A stretch of DNA of 6,631 bases. Origin: Streptosporangiaceae bacterium. Lineage in GTDB: Bacteria > Actinomycetota > Actinomycetes > Streptosporangiales > Streptosporangiaceae. This document shows, piece by piece, positions 5,524-6,631 of this stretch. The notes beneath the pieces are model-generated. The model was not told the origin of the DNA. It did not search any database and was given only the letters and a program-made list of their open reading frames with translations. Position 1 is the first letter of the stretch, and each line of letters opens with the position of its first letter. The position numbers and the translations under genes were made by a program. The DNA lies in contig JASHOI010000805.1 in NCBI GenBank assembly GCA_030041195.1, forward strand, positions 1-6,631, written 5' to 3'.

Positions 5524-6212
5524 CGTGCCGCCGCCTCGGCCCGGCCGAGCTCGGCCAGCGTCAGCTCCCACAGGATGTGGTAGACGGTGGTCTGCGCCTC
5601 CTGAATCCGGTGCACCGATGACGACGGCGCGACGAACAGGTAGTCGATGCTCCCCATCTCTGCCATCTTCCCGCCCTGGTAGCCGGCGAAGCCGATCGTG
5701 AGCAGCCCGCGCCGGCTCGCCTCGTCGAACGCACGCAGCAGGTTCTCCGAGTTGCCGCTGGTGGACAGGCCCACCGCGATGTCGTTGCGGCGGCCGAAGG
5801 CGGCGATCTGCCGGGCGAAGACCACGTCGACGCCGATGTCGTTGCACAGCGCTGTCACGACAGAAGTGTCCGCTGCCAGCCCGAGCGCGGGCAGCGGCCT
5901 GGCGTCGCCGCCCGGGTTCAGGAACGTCGTCACGAGCTGCTGCGCGTCGGTGGCACTGCCGCCGTTGCCGAAGGCCAGCAGCCGCCCGCCAGCGGCGAAC
6001 CTGGCGGCGGCGTCGGCGGCGCAGGACATCAGCCGGGCGCCGTCGCGCTCACTGATCACCCGGCGCAGCTCCATGATCTCCTCGGCCTTGGCGACCGTGG
6101 ACCGGCGCACCTCCTCCAGCACGGCGGACATGTCGGTCTTGCCGGAGTAAAGGAACGGGTAGAGCGACTCCATCGAACCCGCGCCTGGCTCGCCCTGCCC
6201 CATCCCGGTCAT
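5520..6212 (-). CDS. SIS-domain protein, GmhA-like but lacking key isomerase residues
   Basis: The 230-residue product has a sugar-isomerase (SIS) fold of the phosphoheptose isomerase type. Motifs are LLAFGNGGSATDAQQ (residues 78-92), CNDIGVD (123-129), the phosphosugar loop STSGNS (150-155) and HRIQEAQTTVYHILWE (201-216). It would probably be labelled sedoheptulose-7-phosphate isomerase by similarity. Aligning by eye to E. coli GmhA as I recall it, substrate Ser55 is kept (Ser86) and Gln172 and His180 are kept (Gln204, His212). Zinc ligand His61 is Gln92 and catalytic Glu65 is Thr96. Classical isomerase activity is therefore doubtful. The start at 6212 overlaps the upstream stop as ATGA; ATG at 6203 has better spacing (9 bases) from GGGGAG, and MESLYPF at 6173 may be where conservation begins. 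The gene overlaps the protease by GTGA. Coupling to the hyp genes suggests a role in hydrogenase maturation or its control; the actual function is unknown. Confidence 0.88.
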   Translation of the reverse strand: MTGMGQGEPGAGSMESLYPFLYSGKTDMSAVLEEVRRSTVAKAEEIMELRRVISERDGARLMSCAADAAARFAAGGRLLAFGNGGSATDAQQLVTTFLNPGGDARPLPALGLAADTSVVTALCNDIGVDVVFARQIAAFGRRNDIAVGLSTSGNSENLLRAFDEASRRGLLTIGFAGYQGGKMAEMGSIDYLFVAPSSSVHRIQEAQTTVYHILWELTLAELGRAEAAAR

Positions 6213-6439
6213 CTCCCCACGACCGCGATCGCTTCCCTGGCGTGCACGAGGATCGTGTCCCCGACGGCCGCGCTGACCAGCGCGACGCTGACCTCTTCCT
6301 CGCCCTGGCCAGTGTCGACGATCGCGAGGCCGTCGTCGAGCAGGCGCACGATCGTCACCGGCACCGCCGTGTCCGAGCACGTGATGCAGACCTCATCGTG
6401 GCCCCGCCCGCCTCCCCATCCCACTTCACAGTTGCTCAT
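6209..6439 (-). CDS. Divergent HypC/HupF-like small protein with internal CxxC
   Basis: This 76-residue protein resembles the HypC beta-barrel in its second half: VTIVRLLDDGLAIVDTG, EEEVSVALV, then GDTILVHAREAIAVV, which parallels the VGD-LVHVGFAI pattern of HypC with His66 at the conserved position. It does not begin with MCLGIPG. The cysteines nearest that position are an internal pair, C18-I-T-C21, preceded by a glycine-rich 17-residue leader that also has Cys4. The codon before Cys18 is GTC, not a start codon, so no alternative start puts a cysteine at position 2 there. ATG at 6439 is supported by GGGAG seven bases upstream and by an ATGA overlap with the preceding stop. Its own stop overlaps the next gene by ATGA. 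Assignment to the HypC family rests on context and a by-eye match; another small barrel protein remains possible. Confidence 0.82.
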   Translation of the reverse strand: MSNCEVGWGGGRGHDEVCITCSDTAVPVTIVRLLDDGLAIVDTGQGEEEVSVALVSAAVGDTILVHAREAIAVVGR

Positions 6440-6631
6440 GTCACCACTCCCGGGCCGAGCAGCCCCGGCTGCTCGAAGAAAACATGCACGAGCTCCCAGA
6501 GCACGTGATACCCGGTTACCTGAGTTTCCTTAACGATCCGAGGGTCGGCTGATCTGGCCACGATCAGGTGATCGACGGCGTCGCTCGAGCCGATCGCGCC
6601 GCCGTCGCCGCCGACGAGGGCGACGGTCAGC
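6436..6631 (-). CDS. Second SIS-domain protein, C-terminal 64 residues (5' end outside window)
   Basis: The frame is open from the right edge of the window to a TGA at 6438-6436, giving 64 residues. It aligns with the C-terminus of the neighbouring complete SIS protein: the block IVKETQVTGYHVLWEL shares 9 of 16 positions with RIQEAQTTVYHILWEL. It also has the preceding LTVALVGGDGG strand-loop and an HLIVA strand matching LTIGFAGYQGG and YLFVA. It is therefore a paralogue or ancient duplicate. At the position of the GmhA zinc-ligand Gln it has Lys34, while the later His (His42) is kept. A short tail, FFEQPGLLGPGVVT, ends the protein. Its stop overlaps the start of the HypC-like gene as ATGA. 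Codons in its last 30 residues (GTT AAG GAA ACT GTA TAT) are less GC-rich than in neighbouring genes. The gene is too truncated here for a functional call. Confidence 0.8.
   Translation of the reverse strand, partial: LTVALVGGDGGAIGSSDAVDHLIVARSADPRIVKETQVTGYHVLWELVHVFFEQPGLLGPGVVT
6447..6451 (-). promoter_or_regulatory. Shine-Dalgarno for the HypC-like gene
   Basis: GGGAG on the - strand lies seven bases before the ATG at 6439, inside the end of the upstream SIS gene. It supports that start over the in-frame GTG five codons downstream. Confidence 0.6.
6456..6475 (-). other. Perfect inverted repeat before the HypC-like ribosome binding site
   Basis: CGAGCAGCC at 6456-6464 and its exact complement at 6467-6475 are separated by two bases. 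In the - strand transcript this makes an 8-bp GC-rich stem with a 4-base loop. It ends four bases before the GGGAG ribosome binding site and lies within the last codons of the SIS gene (EQPGLL). There is no T-tract, so it does not look like an intrinsic terminator. It could slow ribosomes or shape coupling at the junction, or be a by-product of GC-rich coding sequence. Confidence 0.5.

Noticed and set aside
5520..6212. Calling the gene gmhA for heptose/LPS or cell-wall sugar synthesis
   Set aside because: Key residues appear lost, no other heptose genes are present, and the gene is coupled to hydrogenase maturation genes.

Overview
The window is a very GC-rich piece of a [NiFe]-hydrogenase maturation (hyp) locus. 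GC-rich third codon positions, GTG starts, 4-base stop/start overlaps and the wording of the Hyp proteins suggest an actinobacterium (Streptomyces, Frankia, Pseudonocardia or Mycobacterium type). This is inference: no rRNA or other taxonomic marker is present. No hydrogenase structural subunit, mobile element, tRNA or CRISPR array is visible.

Layout. On the + strand, bases 2-991 are the 3' end of hypF, whose start lies outside the window. Everything else runs on the - strand as one tightly packed array that enters from the right edge and converges on hypF. In transcription order it is: the C-terminal end of a SIS-domain protein (6631-6436), a small divergent HypC-like protein (6439-6209), a complete SIS-domain protein (6212-5520), a hydrogenase maturation endopeptidase (5523-4879), hypC (4865-4593), hypD (4584-3454), hypE (3457-2267), hypA (2223-1894) and hypB (1891-1040). 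Four junctions are ATGA or GTGA overlaps. The remaining gaps are 2, 8, 13 and 43 bases, so one polycistronic transcript with translational coupling is likely. Its promoter must lie beyond the right edge.

How the genes work together. By established family knowledge, HypF and HypE make the cyanide ligands from carbamoyl phosphate. The HypC-HypD complex assembles the Fe(CN)2CO unit and delivers it to the large subunit. HypA and HypB insert nickel, and the endopeptidase then trims the large-subunit C-terminus. The full HypABCDE set plus HypF is represented, so the locus should support a complete maturation pathway for at least one hydrogenase encoded nearby.

The least explained part is the 5' end of the operon: two paralogous SIS-domain proteins flanking a HypC-like protein without the usual Met-Cys N-terminus, all coupled by ATGA overlaps. 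The complete SIS protein resembles phosphoheptose isomerase (GmhA). By eye it has lost two of the four zinc/catalytic residues I recall for that enzyme, and the partial paralogue lacks a third. A dedicated, non-isomerase role in hydrogenase maturation or its control is therefore plausible but unproven. Smaller oddities are a HypE N-terminal extension behind a perfect Shine-Dalgarno, a repeat-built acidic tail on the protease, a His-rich repeat in HypB, and a 13-bp repeat that places stops in all three frames after hypF.
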